A DNA stretch of 23,222 bases, taken from the IMG/VR virus record IMGVR_UViG_3300027779_000166, positions 1-23,222 of that record; one strand, 5' to 3'. Source of the DNA: a virus. This document shows positions 22,600 to 23,222 of this stretch, in pieces; position 1 is the stretch's first letter; each line of letters begins with the position of its first letter. The notes under the pieces are model-generated. The model was not told the origin of the DNA. It saw only the letters and a program-made list of their open reading frames with translations, and ran no database searches. Made by a program: the position numbers and the translations under genes.

Positions 22600-23222
22600 A
22601 TGCCTGCTATAGTAACCAACAAATTCAGAATTCATAACGCCAAACAGTTTGTAGAGGCTTTTGATGAAGTATCTACAACATCTGGCGCAGCTGTAACTGA
22701 TGCAAGTGGTTTACTCAATACTAATATGTACTTATTTATTGGTAAAGTAACCGCGTGGGCGGATGATACAGCCCCACCTACACCTACCGATTCTGTTTCT
22801 AATACGGTCTACAATCACTGGAGAGATATGATTGCAGCCAAGAAAATCGGATCTACAGATGTAAGTCATGTAGCACCACGTTATAATTGGACTACATCAT
22901 CAAACTATTATGCATACAGTCATGCGAATAATTCTCTGTTCGATCAACAATTTTACGTGATGACAGATGACTATAATGTATATAAATGTCTTGCTAATAA
23001 CAATGCCGGTGGAACATCTTCAACTAAACCTACTGGAACAGGAACAGCCATTATCACAACTGCTGATAGCTATAAATGGAAGTTCATGTATCAAATCTCA
23101 GCCGCAAGAGCTCTTAAATTTGTAACGCCAAGTTATATACCTACACAACGTGTACGTAAAGCAAACAACACGATTGCAAATACTACTGATTCATCGTTTC
23201 AATATGATGTTGAAATTGCAGC
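22600..23222 (+). CDS. gp8: Baseplate wedge subunit gp8 (partial, C-terminus beyond window)
   Basis: The first 207 codons are present and open to the right edge. The protein begins MPAIVTNKFRIHNAKQFVEA and resembles T4-like gp8 (T4 gp8 has 334 residues). The visible family parts are NMYLFIGKVTAWADD, VYNHWRDMIAAKKI, FYVMTDDYNVYKCLANNN, then GTSSTKPTGTGT and YKWKFMYQISAARALKFV. In T4, gp8 dimers sit in the outer wedge and bind gp7 and gp10, so its place directly after gp7 fits. It has its own tandem late promoters and a good ribosome binding site, which suggests it is made in larger amount than, or independently of, gp7. Confidence 0.88.
   Translation, partial: MPAIVTNKFRIHNAKQFVEAFDEVSTTSGAAVTDASGLLNTNMYLFIGKVTAWADDTAPPTPTDSVSNTVYNHWRDMIAAKKIGSTDVSHVAPRYNWTTSSNYYAYSHANNSLFDQQFYVMTDDYNVYKCLANNNAGGTSSTKPTGTGTAIITTADSYKWKFMYQISAARALKFVTPSYIPTQRVRKANNTIANTTDSSFQYDVEIA

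Noticed and set aside
1-23222. tRNA genes, CRISPR arrays, insertion sequences, integration sites or auxiliary metabolic genes
   Set aside because: Coding is almost continuous with morphogenesis genes, gaps are under about 75 bases, and no cloverleaf, direct-repeat array, transposase or integrase pattern was seen by eye.

Overview
This window is a stretch of the tail and baseplate morphogenesis region of a T4-like (Caudoviricetes, contractile-tailed) phage. At least seven proteins can be matched to T4 virion proteins by remembered family motifs together with gene order: gp4, gp53, gp5, gp25, gp6, gp7 and gp8. The matches to gp48 and gp26, and to the gp27 and gp19/gp54 folds, are weaker. The DNA is AT-rich, and the T4-type late promoter octamer TATAAATA lies in front of two gene blocks. 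No tRNA, rRNA, CRISPR array, integrase, transposase or metabolic gene was seen. The acidic LED-type repeats and the cupredoxin-like domain recall structural proteins of T4-like phages from marine plankton, but the host cannot be read from this sequence.

Layout. Two gene blocks diverge from a short control region at about 2745-2794. The minus-strand block runs leftwards: gp4 head-completion nuclease, an unrecognised 201-residue protein, a gp19/gp54-type tail-tube-fold protein, a gp26-type hub protein, and the start of a gene cut by the left edge that is a candidate tape measure. The gp26-type gene ends on a perfect T TTT TTC slippery heptamer, and a -1 shift there would add 63 residues from the overlapping frame. 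This layout is that of the G/GT tail assembly chaperones of other tailed phages.

The plus-strand block runs rightwards: gp48-like tube cap, gp53, gp27-like hub, gp5 spike, then four unrecognised proteins (157, 889, 63 and 693 residues), then gp25, gp6, a 2219-residue gp7 and the start of gp8. Genes are packed end to end, with stop and start codons often overlapping (TAATG or TGATG). No gap exceeds about 75 bases, so there is no long non-coding stretch to explain.

How they work together. gp27-like and gp5 build the central hub and spike; gp6, gp7, gp8, gp25 and gp53 build the six wedges; gp48-like and the gp19/gp54-fold protein connect the hub to the tail tube; gp26 with its frameshift extension probably acts in hub or tape-measure assembly; gp4 finishes the head. 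The most unusual gene is gp7. It keeps the two conserved gp7 blocks seen in T4 (residues about 15-270 and 1225-1265). Between and after these blocks it carries beta-rich modules, an array of acidic LED-type repeats with a 42-51 residue period, and a cupredoxin-like domain with a complete set of candidate copper ligands. A closely similar LED motif sits near the N-terminus of the unrecognised 889-residue protein, which hints that the two large proteins are linked in structure or in origin.
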